64,000 nt of DNA from Anniella stebbinsi (taxonomy: Eukaryota > Chordata > Lepidosauria > Squamata > Anniellidae): the NCBI GenBank assembly GCA_029215795.1, contig JARDYH010000001.1:181977654-182041653 (forward strand), written 5' to 3'. How positions within the stretch are numbered: position 1 is the stretch's first letter; each line of letters begins with the position of its first letter. The position numbers and the translations under genes are program-made. This document shows positions 59,801 through 61,463 of the stretch, piece after piece. A model generated the notes under the pieces. The model had not been told where the DNA came from. It did not search any database and saw only the letters and a program-made list of their open reading frames with translations.

Positions 59801-60648
59801 CCCAGCACCTACCAAAAGGATGCTGGAATATGCAGACCTTGATCTGATCCCCGATACACTTCTGGCGTTCTTAAAAACAGGCATCGCTTCACACAGATTC
59901 ACTGGGCGGTTAAGGGAGCCCCAACTCTGCACGGACTCGTGCTTTGGGCATTTGAAACCCACTGATCGATCACAGGGGGCTGCAGCCGGAGAAGAAGAGC
60001 CAAGACACCGCTCGAGGCTGGGAGCTTACTCCCCATCCTGGAGGTCTCGGTCCAAAGTAACGAGCGGGTTATGCCACCCCCTCCGCCTCAGGGACACGCA
60101 CACGTTGAGGATGGGAAGCGTAACGACCTAGGCATTACACCCACGAGCGGCGGGGCTGACCCTATCTGGCGGGGGCGCAGAAGAAGGAAGGGACAGAGGG
60201 AGGGAGAGGCAGGCAGGCGCTCCAGAGGCGGAAGGGACAGGAGCGGGCGGACGGGGACGGGGGATGGCAGGAGCTCTGCCGCCGCCGTCGGGGGGTGGGC
60301 GGGGCGAGCAAGCAGGCCAAGCCCGGCGCTGTTCCTGGGCTTCTTGCCCCAGCGAGAGCTGCGAGAGGGCACCAGGGCGGCGGGGGCAAGAGGGCAGAGA
60401 AGGAGCCGGCCGCGTCTTCGGCGCCCTCTTTCCCTCACCTCGTCCACGGCACGGCGGGGCAGGTGCAGCATCCCCAGCAGGAGCTTGAGCTTGACAGGCG
60501 AAGAGAGGCTGTGGAAGCAGAGGCGGATGTTGTCAATGACCGACGCCGTGAGCAACGAGGCGATGCTCGGAGGTGCCCACAGCTCGTCCGTAGAACCCAG
60601 TTTGTTGTGCAGCCACAGGCCAGTGTCGCTCTCCCGCATCGACGCCAT
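12312..60648 (-). CDS. NELFA: NELFA, negative elongation factor complex subunit A (whole gene, 11 coding exons)
   Basis: NELFA is a subunit of the nuclear NELF complex, which with DSIF holds RNA polymerase II in promoter-proximal pausing. Eleven minus-strand exons join in phase to 516 codons, against 528 in human, and the protein is recognisably NELFA along its whole length. The order seen is: a conserved N-terminal block (starts MASMRESD; residues 1 to about 180, the part known to bind NELF-C/D); a hepatitis-delta-antigen-like region at about 90-240; a basic KRRRK patch in exon 6; a long Pro/Ser/Thr/Ala-rich low-complexity tract in exons 8-9; and a conserved C-terminus from REQMYAAQEM to KPITNVS. 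The tail half is the flexible part that contacts Pol II. No frameshift or internal stop was seen. Introns run from about 0.5 to 13.5 kb and are largely transposons. Identity is from remembered family sequence, not a database search. Confidence 0.97.
12728..12885 (-). mobile_element. Old CR1 fragment in NELFA intron 10
   Basis: The run GAAGACCTCCAGTGAGGGAG and the following CCATTAGATCAAGTCCTACC match the complement of the CR1 3' coding/UTR boundary seen in the copies at 28.0 and 48.8 kb. It lies about 240 bp from the exon 11 acceptor. Confidence 0.55.
13138..13237 (-). CDS. NELFA: NELFA coding exon 10, with a GC splice donor
   Basis: A 100-nt exon. The acceptor is CTCTTGCAG and it encodes REQMYAAQEMFKTANKVTRP then EKALILGFMAGSR plus the first base of a Glu codon. 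The donor that keeps the frame reads AGAG|GCATGT, so intron 10 begins with GC, not GT. No alternative GT donor at that point preserves the frame. Confidence 0.93.
13703..13749. repeat. (GTGTGG)n repeat in NELFA intron 9
   Basis: A tandem GTGTGG tract with a GTGTGTG end, G-rich on the plus strand and so C-rich in the NELFA transcript. Confidence 0.95.
14128..14357 (-). CDS. NELFA: NELFA coding exon 9
   Basis: A 230-nt exon. The acceptor TCCAAATAG is followed by CT, completing a split Ala codon. It encodes GSVREPLQAKEEPATPTTPV, the conserved QFKQRAPMYNS motif, an Ala/Pro/Thr-rich low-complexity tract and PPKKSLSLT, then donor GTAAGC. The tract is the least conserved part of the protein and probably explains most of the length difference from human. 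Confidence 0.95.
15200..16300 (-). pseudogene. DIRS copy 1 tyrosine recombinase, decayed
   Basis: The pieces FARENGFDASSTSIPQVLDF (near 16070) and LCKAATW (near 15310) match the corresponding regions of the copy 2 recombinase. Many stops and frameshifts lie between them. Confidence 0.7.
16341..18100 (-). pseudogene. DIRS copy 1 reverse transcriptase/RNase H, inactivated
   Basis: Fragments in several frames show an RT motif A (AIDLKDAYFHI, near 17640), then the catalytic box as YPYIDNW (about 17438-17458) and an RNase H-like part with EDNILADVLSRQYS (about 16660). Copy 2 has YLDD, so the second catalytic aspartate is Asn here. With the frameshifts this marks a dead copy. Confidence 0.8.
18030..20173 (-). 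pseudogene. DIRS copy 1 gag-like ORF, broken
   Basis: It starts at the ATG at 20173 with a Cys-rich N-terminus (CVCCG, then HSLCIVCLGEGH and CHH) that parallels copy 2. After stops between about 19170 and 20090, a 260-codon open stretch (19168-18386) continues the gag, with the conserved block NYQAVMARYQLFLWDKVGS. A frameshift near 18450 leads into DLPFDGEGVFNSGTDDTMDT. The function of DIRS Gag is assumed to be packaging. Confidence 0.8.
20491..22002. other. Remainder of NELFA intron 8
   Basis: No exon seen. It contains a stem-forming inverted repeat (21037-21058 with 21075-21096, 20 of 22 paired) and AAGCCATCATG-rich sequence at about 21.77-21.97 kb like that near 1 kb. Confidence 0.4.
22003..22114 (-). 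CDS. NELFA: NELFA coding exon 8
   Basis: A 112-nt exon. The acceptor is TTTTTTATCCAG and it encodes KLAALNNDPALASTSYLPAA then PSVVPSSSYVPSSDTQP, with donor G|GTAAGT. It opens the Pro/Ser-rich linker. The following intron 8 is mostly a DIRS retrotransposon. Confidence 0.95.
22274..22674. mobile_element. Inverted-repeat element, TCGGATGACA family, 0.4 kb
   Basis: The ends read GGCCATGTTCAGATGACAC and CTGTCATCCGAACCCAGTC, imperfect inverted repeats. The interior carries ACTATT/AATAGT motifs shared with the copies at 24.4 and 36.2 kb. It lies within NELFA intron 7, close to exon 8. Confidence 0.6.
23356..23469. mobile_element. hAT-like short palindromic element
   Basis: AGTGGGCAATTTGTGGCTTT at the left and ACCTCAAGTTGCCCACT at the right are inverted ends flanking TTTTGGCCTACAACTCCC and its near-complement. 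It sits in NELFA intron 7, about 80 bp from exon 7. Confidence 0.6.
23552..23640 (-). CDS. NELFA: NELFA coding exon 7
   Basis: An 89-nt exon. The acceptor TTGAATAG is followed by AT, completing a split Asp codon. It encodes TEVVEKQAKEETIVENATPD then YAAGLVSTQ and ends with a GTAGGA donor. Confidence 0.96.
24159..24228 (-). CDS. NELFA: NELFA coding exon 6
   Basis: A short 70-nt exon encoding LLDISELDMVGAGREAKRRR then KTL. The acceptor is TTATTTGTAG and the donor G|GTAAGT. The KRRRK cluster is a plausible nuclear localisation signal (inference). The exon is too short to appear as an obvious open frame and was found from the family sequence. Confidence 0.96.
24421..25721. mobile_element. 1.3-kb GC-rich inverted-repeat element with long internal foldback
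   Basis: Perfect 13-bp ends, GTTCGGATGACAC at 24421-24433 and its complement at 25709-25721, enclose GC-rich DNA unlike the AT-rich intron around it. Inside, a 78-bp arm (24986-25063) is almost exactly complementary to 25093-25170, with a 29-nt loop. No transposase is seen, so this is a non-autonomous element; a 213-codon open frame over its left half looks fortuitous. Confidence 0.75.
25722..26384. other. NELFA intron 5 segment, nothing recognised
   Basis: Mixed-composition intronic sequence with no exon and no clear repeat. Confidence 0.4.
26385..27411 (+). mobile_element. R4/Dong-like LINE 3' fragment
   Basis: Plus-strand translation in shifting frames gives KDGGRGLLDINRIHAKQIKS, then ICRKYHQ, ETIDHITGGCKILA, PYYTYSPETILENADHKIYW, DRTIHIDKTIPCNRSDITF and DIAIPND. 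I associate this C-terminal pattern, which includes a CX-H-C-like cluster, with R4/Dong-clade LINEs in animals. There is a frame change at the A-run near 27108. The catalytic RT core is missing. The clade name is from memory. Confidence 0.6.
27556..29504 (-). pseudogene. LINE ORF1-like coding remnant, interrupted by CR1
   Basis: Minus-strand coding-like sequence runs from 29504 (an acidic start, MPEATEEAADRVIDAPNSL) through stops near 29220. It continues as a 243-codon open frame (28936-28205) and, after a CR1 insertion, as 80 more codons (27798-27556). The middle holds a basic KSPKQEAGLKAKKETKNKE stretch and a segment, VLVNYPNKPAG through RGILISRLF, that looks like an RNA-recognition fold of LINE ORF1 proteins. 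I do not recognise the family. A domesticated gene is not supported, given the breaks. Confidence 0.4.
27906..28204 (-). mobile_element. CR1 3' end inserted in the ORF1-like remnant
   Basis: It begins at ATCATAGAATCATAGGATAG (the complement of the CR1 ATTCTATGA tail) and runs about 300 bp to GGGATGATCGAGAAGAGATC. The flanking coding-like frame stops at this point and resumes beyond it. Confidence 0.85.
29505..31250. other. NELFA intron 5 segment next to exon 5
   Basis: AT-rich intronic sequence. The first 400 bp may be the upstream part of the LINE whose ORF1-like remnant ends at 29504. Otherwise nothing is seen. Confidence 0.35.
31251..31381 (-). CDS. NELFA: NELFA coding exon 5
   Basis: The acceptor TTTGTTTTTAG is followed by CT, completing a split Thr codon. 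The exon encodes PLKGIPKQAPFRNPTAPSVF, then SPAGNRTPIPPSRTPLRKER and GVK, with a GTACAG donor. It is very close to the mammalian protein and ends in phase 0. Confidence 0.97.
32176..32553. mobile_element. hAT-type non-autonomous element with 8-bp target duplication
   Basis: Perfect 15-bp inverted ends CAGGGCCGTGCAGAG and CTCTGCACGGCCCTG, 378 bp in all. Flanks are CCTACGCC (32168-32175) and CCTACACC (32554-32561), an 8-bp duplication with one CpG-type change. An 8-bp duplication and CAGGG ends fit the hAT superfamily. It lies in NELFA intron 4. Confidence 0.85.
32810..33013 (+). mobile_element. L2-like LINE 3' tail
   Basis: T-rich sequence with TGCTGTAAACTTG twice, then AAACCGCCCAGAGAGC, TTCGGCTATGGGGCGG and GGAATAAATAAAT. 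This is the GC-hairpin tail common in squamate LINEs. Confidence 0.6.
33014..33028. repeat. Poly(G) run
   Basis: About 15 G directly after the LINE tail ATAAATAAAT. Confidence 0.9.
33189..33284. repeat. Compound microsatellite
   Basis: Successive (GT)n, GA-rich, (GGA)n, (GAA)n, (GAC)n and (CA)n tracts adjoin within about 95 bp, in NELFA intron 4. Confidence 0.95.
33350..34620 (+). mobile_element. CR1 LINE copy with 3' tail, internally deleted
   Basis: The 3' end shows CTATTCTATGATTCTATGA, the CR1 octamer-type tail. Upstream is the CR1 RT region. Near 33480 the coding sequence jumps from the DQIIKKPI region to YLDFSKAFDKVPHD, shorter than typical CR1, so an internal deletion is likely. It lies antisense to NELFA in intron 4. 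Confidence 0.9.
33491..34372 (+). CDS. CR1 reverse transcriptase C-terminal open frame (293 codons)
   Basis: The frame contains motif A (LDFSKAFDKVPHD), the catalytic FADD box in KFADDTKLGG (near 33757), WAESNSMKFNRDKCQVLHLG, KDLGIVVDHKLNM and the C-terminal LEYCVQFWAPHFKKDADKLE then RVQRRATRMISGLE. A change near 34275 shifts the last residues away from the usual ending. The endonuclease and N-terminal RT are missing, so it is non-functional alone. Confidence 0.85.
   Translation: MGIIYLDFSKAFDKVPHDILISKLAKSGLHGTTIRWIHSSLQNQTQRVLINCTFSNWGEVMSGVMQGPVLFNIFIKDLDEEVQGMLSKFADDTKLGGIANTLEDRNKLQSDLNRLECWAESNSMKFNRDKCQVLHLGKRNQMHSYKMGDTWLNNTTSEKDLGIVVDHKLNMRQQCDVAAKKANAILGCKLHEVLVPLYLALVRLHLEYCVQFWAPHFKKDADKLERVQRRATRMISGLETKPYEERWKELGMFSLEKRRLRGEHDSTLQILERLSHRGGPRSLLNLPRVQDTE
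34621..35963. other. NELFA intron 4 segment next to exon 4
   Basis: AT-rich intronic sequence with a GC-richer patch at about 35.55-35.85 kb. No exon or repeat recognised. Confidence 0.4.
35964..36053 (-). CDS. NELFA: NELFA coding exon 4
   Basis: The acceptor TTTTTCTAG is followed by CT, completing a split Ser codon. The exon encodes TETAQQLKKTAGVPFHAKGR then GLVKKIDTT and ends with the donor A|GTAAGA. It is 90 nt and symmetric in phase 1. Confidence 0.95.
36186..36413. mobile_element. 228-bp inverted-repeat element, TCGGATGACA family
   Basis: Ends TGGCTCAATTTGGACGACAC and the complement of TGGCTCAATTCGGACGACAC (19 of 20 match). An internal GCATTCGGATGACACAATAG repeats the terminal motif, suggesting a nested or rearranged copy. 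It lies in NELFA intron 3. Confidence 0.75.
36610..36900. mobile_element. Short repeat (GGTCAGATGCAAAGGAG type) with nested insertion
   Basis: The sequence beginning TCAGATGCAAAGGAG and continuing GACAGAATTCCTGTACC resembles a short element common in squamates. It is split by a foldback insertion at 36633-36758. Confidence 0.45.
36633..36758. repeat. 126-bp foldback insertion with 15-bp duplication
   Basis: The segment GGAGAGAAGCAGGTTCTCAA with ATGCTAAAATACTT pairs with AAGTATTTTAGCAT and CTGAGAACCCGCTTCTCTCC to form a long hairpin. The insertion is bracketed by identical TCAGATGCAAAGGAG at 36618-36632 and 36759-36773. Confidence 0.75.
37210..37371 (-). CDS. NELFA: NELFA coding exon 3
   Basis: The acceptor TTTCATATAG is followed by TG, which completes a split Val codon. 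The exon encodes SECETSAMLPLECQYLNKNA through AELLQK and ends with the donor T|GTAAGT. It is 162 nt, phase 1 in and phase 1 out. The segment TPPVKHFQLKRKPKSATLR is a conserved basic NELFA stretch. Confidence 0.97.
37985..38077. repeat. Inverted repeat (hairpin) in NELFA intron 2
   Basis: GGGTGGGTTGTTGGGGTGGTT and AATCACCCCAACAACCCACCC pair with one mismatch across about 50 nt. They lie inside AAGCCACCATGG-rich sequence (about 37.85-38.24 kb) that may be another short DNA transposon. Confidence 0.6.
38744..38840. repeat. (GATA)n plus (CA)n microsatellite
   Basis: About 12 GATA units with interruptions, then ACACATACACA and a CA run. Confidence 0.95.
38841..40245. other. NELFA intron 2 segment, nothing recognised
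   Basis: AT-rich intronic sequence up to the DIRS insertion point. No exon or clear repeat. Confidence 0.4.
40539..40631. repeat. DIRS copy 2 internal complementary region
   Basis: The first half (TGTGAATGCACAGATGACCA through AGCAACCTGCA) complements the left terminus at about 40246-40300. The second half (TTTCTTCTTTGTGG through CACACATATGGG) is the inverted form of the right terminus. In the accepted DIRS model this region templates completion of the circular intermediate. Confidence 0.88.
40677..42296 (-). pseudogene. DIRS copy 2 tyrosine recombinase, two in-frame TGA codons
   Basis: A lambda-integrase-type (tyrosine) recombinase that would insert the circular DNA. A helical N-terminal domain (LEAARKPSTRASYARKWNSF, LKFLYSLHAKGLKASSIKVY) is followed by the first catalytic Arg in SARRASELCAL and, after two stops, by the HSTR box, KAATW and the RHY tract carrying the nucleophile Tyr. 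Stops are at 40937-40935 and 40925-40923, three codons apart. The frame is otherwise open to TAG at 40679-40677. Both TGAs fit CGA-to-TGA decay of CpG. Confidence 0.88.
41693..43940 (-). pseudogene. DIRS copy 2 reverse transcriptase/RNase H with one frameshift
   Basis: The RT (43940 to about 42490) shows TRFYSRYFTVPKKDGGLRPI, motif A FTLIDLKDTYFHITIH, LPFGLKLAPRVFTK and the catalytic YLDD box (near 42980). The RNase H part continues in another frame to 41693, with DAS, ELRAVQRALQAF, LSDNTAVVWYVN and DDLSRHFLDTHEW. The two frames differ by one base. Comparison places a single extra A near 42485, just before the RNase H catalytic Asp. No other stop was seen. Confidence 0.88.
43597..46004 (-). 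pseudogene. DIRS copy 2 Gag-like protein, two stops and one frameshift
   Basis: It starts MAQTALFKKCSRCGAKLALT, with a Cys cluster (CSRCG, LCLLCLGEAH, ACAHC) shared with copy 1. Then follow a Lys/Ser-rich stretch, a long Ser/Pro/Thr/Val-rich region coded by repeated GGTACCGA-type units, an Arg/Ser-rich stretch (SRSRSRSH) and the conserved NYQAMMARYQVFLWEKMSSL block. In-frame stops are at 45458-45456 and 44807-44805. A frameshift lies near 44310. Confidence 0.82.
46778..46949 (-). CDS. NELFA: NELFA coding exon 2 (57 codons + 1 nt)
   Basis: The acceptor TTTGTTAG precedes ATGAAAGG, and the donor G|GTAAGT ends the exon. It encodes MKGALAEIIQLATLDPDPWV through LGELREK, a near-invariant NELFA block. 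The intron just upstream has a short T tract on the coding strand, read as a polyA run at 46952-46968 on the plus strand. Confidence 0.97.
46952..46968. repeat. Poly(A)/poly(T) run next to NELFA exon 2
   Basis: About 14 A on the plus strand, forming part of the pyrimidine-rich acceptor region for exon 2 in the NELFA transcript. Confidence 0.8.
47190..47610. repeat. Interspersed repeat of uncertain class
   Basis: Sequence such as GAGCCTTCCTGAAGACCTGC, GGCCACCACTGAAAAGGCCC and GTGGCTGCATTCTGAACCAC recalls a repeat common in squamates, probably part of an L2-like LINE. I cannot place it firmly. Confidence 0.4.
48085..48195 (+). mobile_element. tRNA-derived SINE head
   Basis: A Pol III A box (TAGCTCAGTGG, 48104-48114) and B box (GGTTTAACCCC, 48147-48157) at tRNA spacing, followed by CTGGCATTTCCAG, as in squamate tRNA SINEs. 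SINE-like tail sequence resumes at about 48.47-48.54 kb, so an element appears inserted between. It is antisense to NELFA. Confidence 0.7.
48228..48395. mobile_element. Inverted-repeat insertion within the SINE
   Basis: TTTTACATCCAGCTT at the left and AAGCTGGATGTAAAGC at the right are inverted ends about 165 bp apart. TGCACAGGAGCAAATG before and TGCACAGGAGGCAATG after are near-identical and could be a degraded duplication, though they sit some distance from the inverted ends. Confidence 0.45.
48713..49660 (-). mobile_element. CR1 LINE copy, minus strand
   Basis: It begins with AATCATAGAATAGTAGAGTT, the complement of the CR1 tail. RT C-terminal sequence follows in two minus-strand frames (49742-49284 and 49297-48863), with LEYCIQFWAPYFKKDVDNLE and VQRRAVRMIRGLETKPFEER. 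The catalytic box reads TADD instead of FADD/YADD. It is truncated at its 5' end near GGGCCCAGGACTGAG. It is in NELFA intron 1, sense orientation. Confidence 0.88.
49661..50640. other. NELFA intron 1 segment, nothing recognised
   Basis: AT-rich intronic sequence with no supported feature. Confidence 0.4.
50641..50770 (-). mobile_element. CR1-like LINE 3' fragment
   Basis: AAGAACATAACAAGAGCCCT, CAGATCAGACC and AGTCCAGCATTCTG match the same 3' end as the copy at 7213. Confidence 0.6.
50771..51965. other. NELFA intron 1 segment, nothing recognised
   Basis: There is a locally repeated theme (GAGGAGCTGCTCTTTCAAG, GGAGGAAC and CTAAGCAGAAGCCAAGTCCC) suggesting an old internally repetitive element at about 50.84-51.12 kb. 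No gene. Confidence 0.3.
51966..52790. mobile_element. 0.8-kb inverted-repeat element, distant TCGGATG family
   Basis: The left end, ATTCGGATGTCATGATAG, and the right end, TACTGTGACATCCAAACCC, are imperfect inverted repeats. The interior has TAACCCA/TGGGTTA palindromes and a twice-repeated block (CATACACAGCCTCCTCTACT-type sequence near 52.20, 52.34 and 52.48 kb). Confidence 0.55.
52930..53100 (-). mobile_element. tRNA-derived SINE, minus strand
   Basis: On the minus strand an A box (TAGCTTAGTGG, 53092-53082) and a B box (GGGTTCAATCTCC, near 53055-53043) are followed by sequence like the body of the 48.1-kb SINE and a tail near GGTAACTATAAGGCAAC. Confidence 0.65.
53101..54394. other. NELFA intron 1 segment, nothing recognised
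   Basis: AT-rich intronic sequence. No exon or repeat with support apart from the SINE leader similarity noted in the findings. Confidence 0.4.
54395..54463 (+). mobile_element. CR1 3' tail fragment
   Basis: GCAGGGGGTTGGATTCGATG then CCTTATAGGCCCCTTTCAAC and CTATTCTATGAT, the last 70 bp of a CR1. Confidence 0.85.
54464..56194. other. NELFA intron 1 segment
   Basis: AT-rich. It includes a degraded SINE-like head on the minus strand near 54.62-54.66 kb and a short TTA run near 55.84 kb. No exon found. Confidence 0.4.
56195..56847. mobile_element. 0.65-kb inverted-repeat element with two internal foldbacks
   Basis: The left end, TACCATATTTCACTGAATGT, and the right end, GAATCGAAATACGGTA, are inverted and followed inside by repeated AAGACGC/AAGTCGCACC motifs. 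Inside lie two GC-rich palindromes: about 56.32-56.50 kb, and 56525-56664, where each arm is about 62 nt. The second is centred on TCTCGCGAGA. No transposase. The class is uncertain. Confidence 0.65.
56855..57470 (+). mobile_element. CR1-like LINE 3' end, plus strand
   Basis: Translation in broken frames gives the VQKRATKMIKGLEQLPYEER-like C-terminal pattern, then LEVYKIMHDVENVDRKTFFY and RSRTDKKKHFFTLCTVKLWN. The 3' end, TGATCCAGCATGACTCTTCT, is the one found inverted at 7.2 and 50.6 kb. Confidence 0.75.
57720..58452 (+). mobile_element. L2-like LINE 3' end
   Basis: CTTCACTGACTCCCCATGC, GGTTTAAAGTACTGGCGC and TATAATGCTCTGTACAGC read as the L2-type block LHWLP..FK.L.LIYNALYSLGPGY, with decay. 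The tail is ATTAAATAAATAAAATAAA. An unrelated segment may lie inside. Confidence 0.6.
58725..59070. repeat. Palindrome-rich short element
   Basis: Repeated AAGCCATGGCTTG and GGTTAAGAAACC / GTTTAACC-type motifs resemble the element at about 1 kb. The ends are not resolved. Confidence 0.3.
59130..59290 (-). mobile_element. L2-like LINE 3' fragment
   Basis: TTTATTTGTTATATTTATAC, TTTGCCTTTTCTCCAGGAAG and CTCAATATGGCATACCTGG match the inverted 3' end of a LINE that is common in squamates. Confidence 0.55.
60439..60648 (-). CDS. NELFA: NELFA coding exon 1 (70 codons)
   Basis: The exon starts at the ATG at 60648-60646, in strong context (CCAAGATGG), and encodes MASMRESDTG through PRRAVDE. It ends in phase 0 at a GAG|GTGAGG donor. 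An in-frame upstream ATG at 60690-60688 would add 14 residues (MPAESPLFPPLRSK). The downstream ATG is preferred because it matches the family start and has the better context. Confidence 0.96.
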
Positions 60649-60921
60649 CTTGGAGCGGAGCGGGGGGAAAAGGGGACTCTCGGCGGGCATTTTATGAAGA
60701 CACCTAAAAAAAGGGAGGGGGGAACAAGGCCCCAGCCCCTCGTGGGGGCCGTCGTTTCGTCCGTAACGCAATATGGTGTCGCCGTTGGTGGGAGGAAAGC
60801 GTGACGCGGTGCATGGGAAGGAAGTGGGCAGTAAAGTGCGTGGTTTAAAATGGCGGCGCCCTTAGAGGGAAAAAGTTTCTTCCGGGCTACAAAATGGCGC
60901 GTTCGAGGTTTCCGTACACGA

Positions 60922-60942
60922 AGATGGCGCTCTCTGGTCGTG
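60922..60942 (+). other. Candidate first exon end of a divergent transcript
   Basis: On the plus strand an ATG in the context AAGATGGCGC is followed after 16 nt by GTGAGT, a good splice donor. This would make a very short first coding segment facing away from NELFA. Human has C4orf48/NICOL1 head-to-head with NELFA, but I cannot match this sequence to it and see no second exon. Confidence 0.2.
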
Positions 60943-61121
60943 AGTGCCGCTCCTTTCTGGTGCCGCTGCGTTTTTTGCTTTGCACTGCTGACCTCCACCC
61001 ATTTGTCTTCTTTTTTTTTTTTTAACCCTCCTCTCAAAGCCCGTGTGTTTCACTTACCACAAAACAGTTAGGATTAAGTAACACTAAATTGGCAGCCGTT
61101 TTCAGGCGCCAGGTTTCAAGG

Positions 61122-61463
61122 GCTGCCTCTACAAGAGGCATTTAAAGCTCTTTCAAGGCGCATTAAAAATTTACCTCTACAAGAACGGAGCGCAAATCGG
61201 GCGTAGAGGCGCGTTTTCTCTCTGATTATGCACATTATCGAATGCGCGTTAAATAGCGAGTTTTATTTTGTTCCGGCCGTTAAAGCGCATTTTGACTATG
61301 TGAACAAGCGATTCTCCGCATGTCAACAGTTTAAATCGCGTTTCAGTCGTCCAGTAATGCGCTTCGCCGCCTCTCGTACAGAGGTATTAGGCGTAAATGC
61401 GCTTCTGCGAATATGCGCATAATCGCCTAACCAGGCGTAAAGGCGAATTCTTGTAGATGAGGC
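61122..61463. mobile_element. Inverted-repeat element with CTACAAGA ends
   Basis: GCCTCTACAAGAGGC at the left and TTCTTGTAGATGAGGCC at the right are imperfect inverted ends. The interior is rich in GCGCATT / AATGCGC and GGCG motifs. It lies about 0.2 kb beyond the NELFA promoter CpG region. No coding capacity. Confidence 0.5.

Larger units (their letters stand above)
60040..60960. promoter_or_regulatory. CpG-rich promoter region of NELFA, possibly divergent
   Basis: This region is much richer in C, G and CpG than its AT-rich surroundings and straddles NELFA exon 1, as expected for a housekeeping promoter. YY1-type ATGGCG cores cluster here: minus strand at the NELFA start (60648), plus strand at about 60848, 60893 and 60922. 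TATA-like sequence is not evident. Motifs facing both ways suggest transcription in both directions. Confidence 0.7.

Noticed and set aside
12312..60648. CRISPR arrays, operons, riboswitches or prophage features
   Set aside because: The sequence is a vertebrate split gene with retrotransposons; no direct-repeat spacer array or prokaryotic gene order is present.
60071..60804. Several long open frames on both strands around NELFA exon 1
   Set aside because: They are GC-rich shadow frames over the CpG-rich promoter and exon 1. Only the MASMRESD frame matches a known protein.
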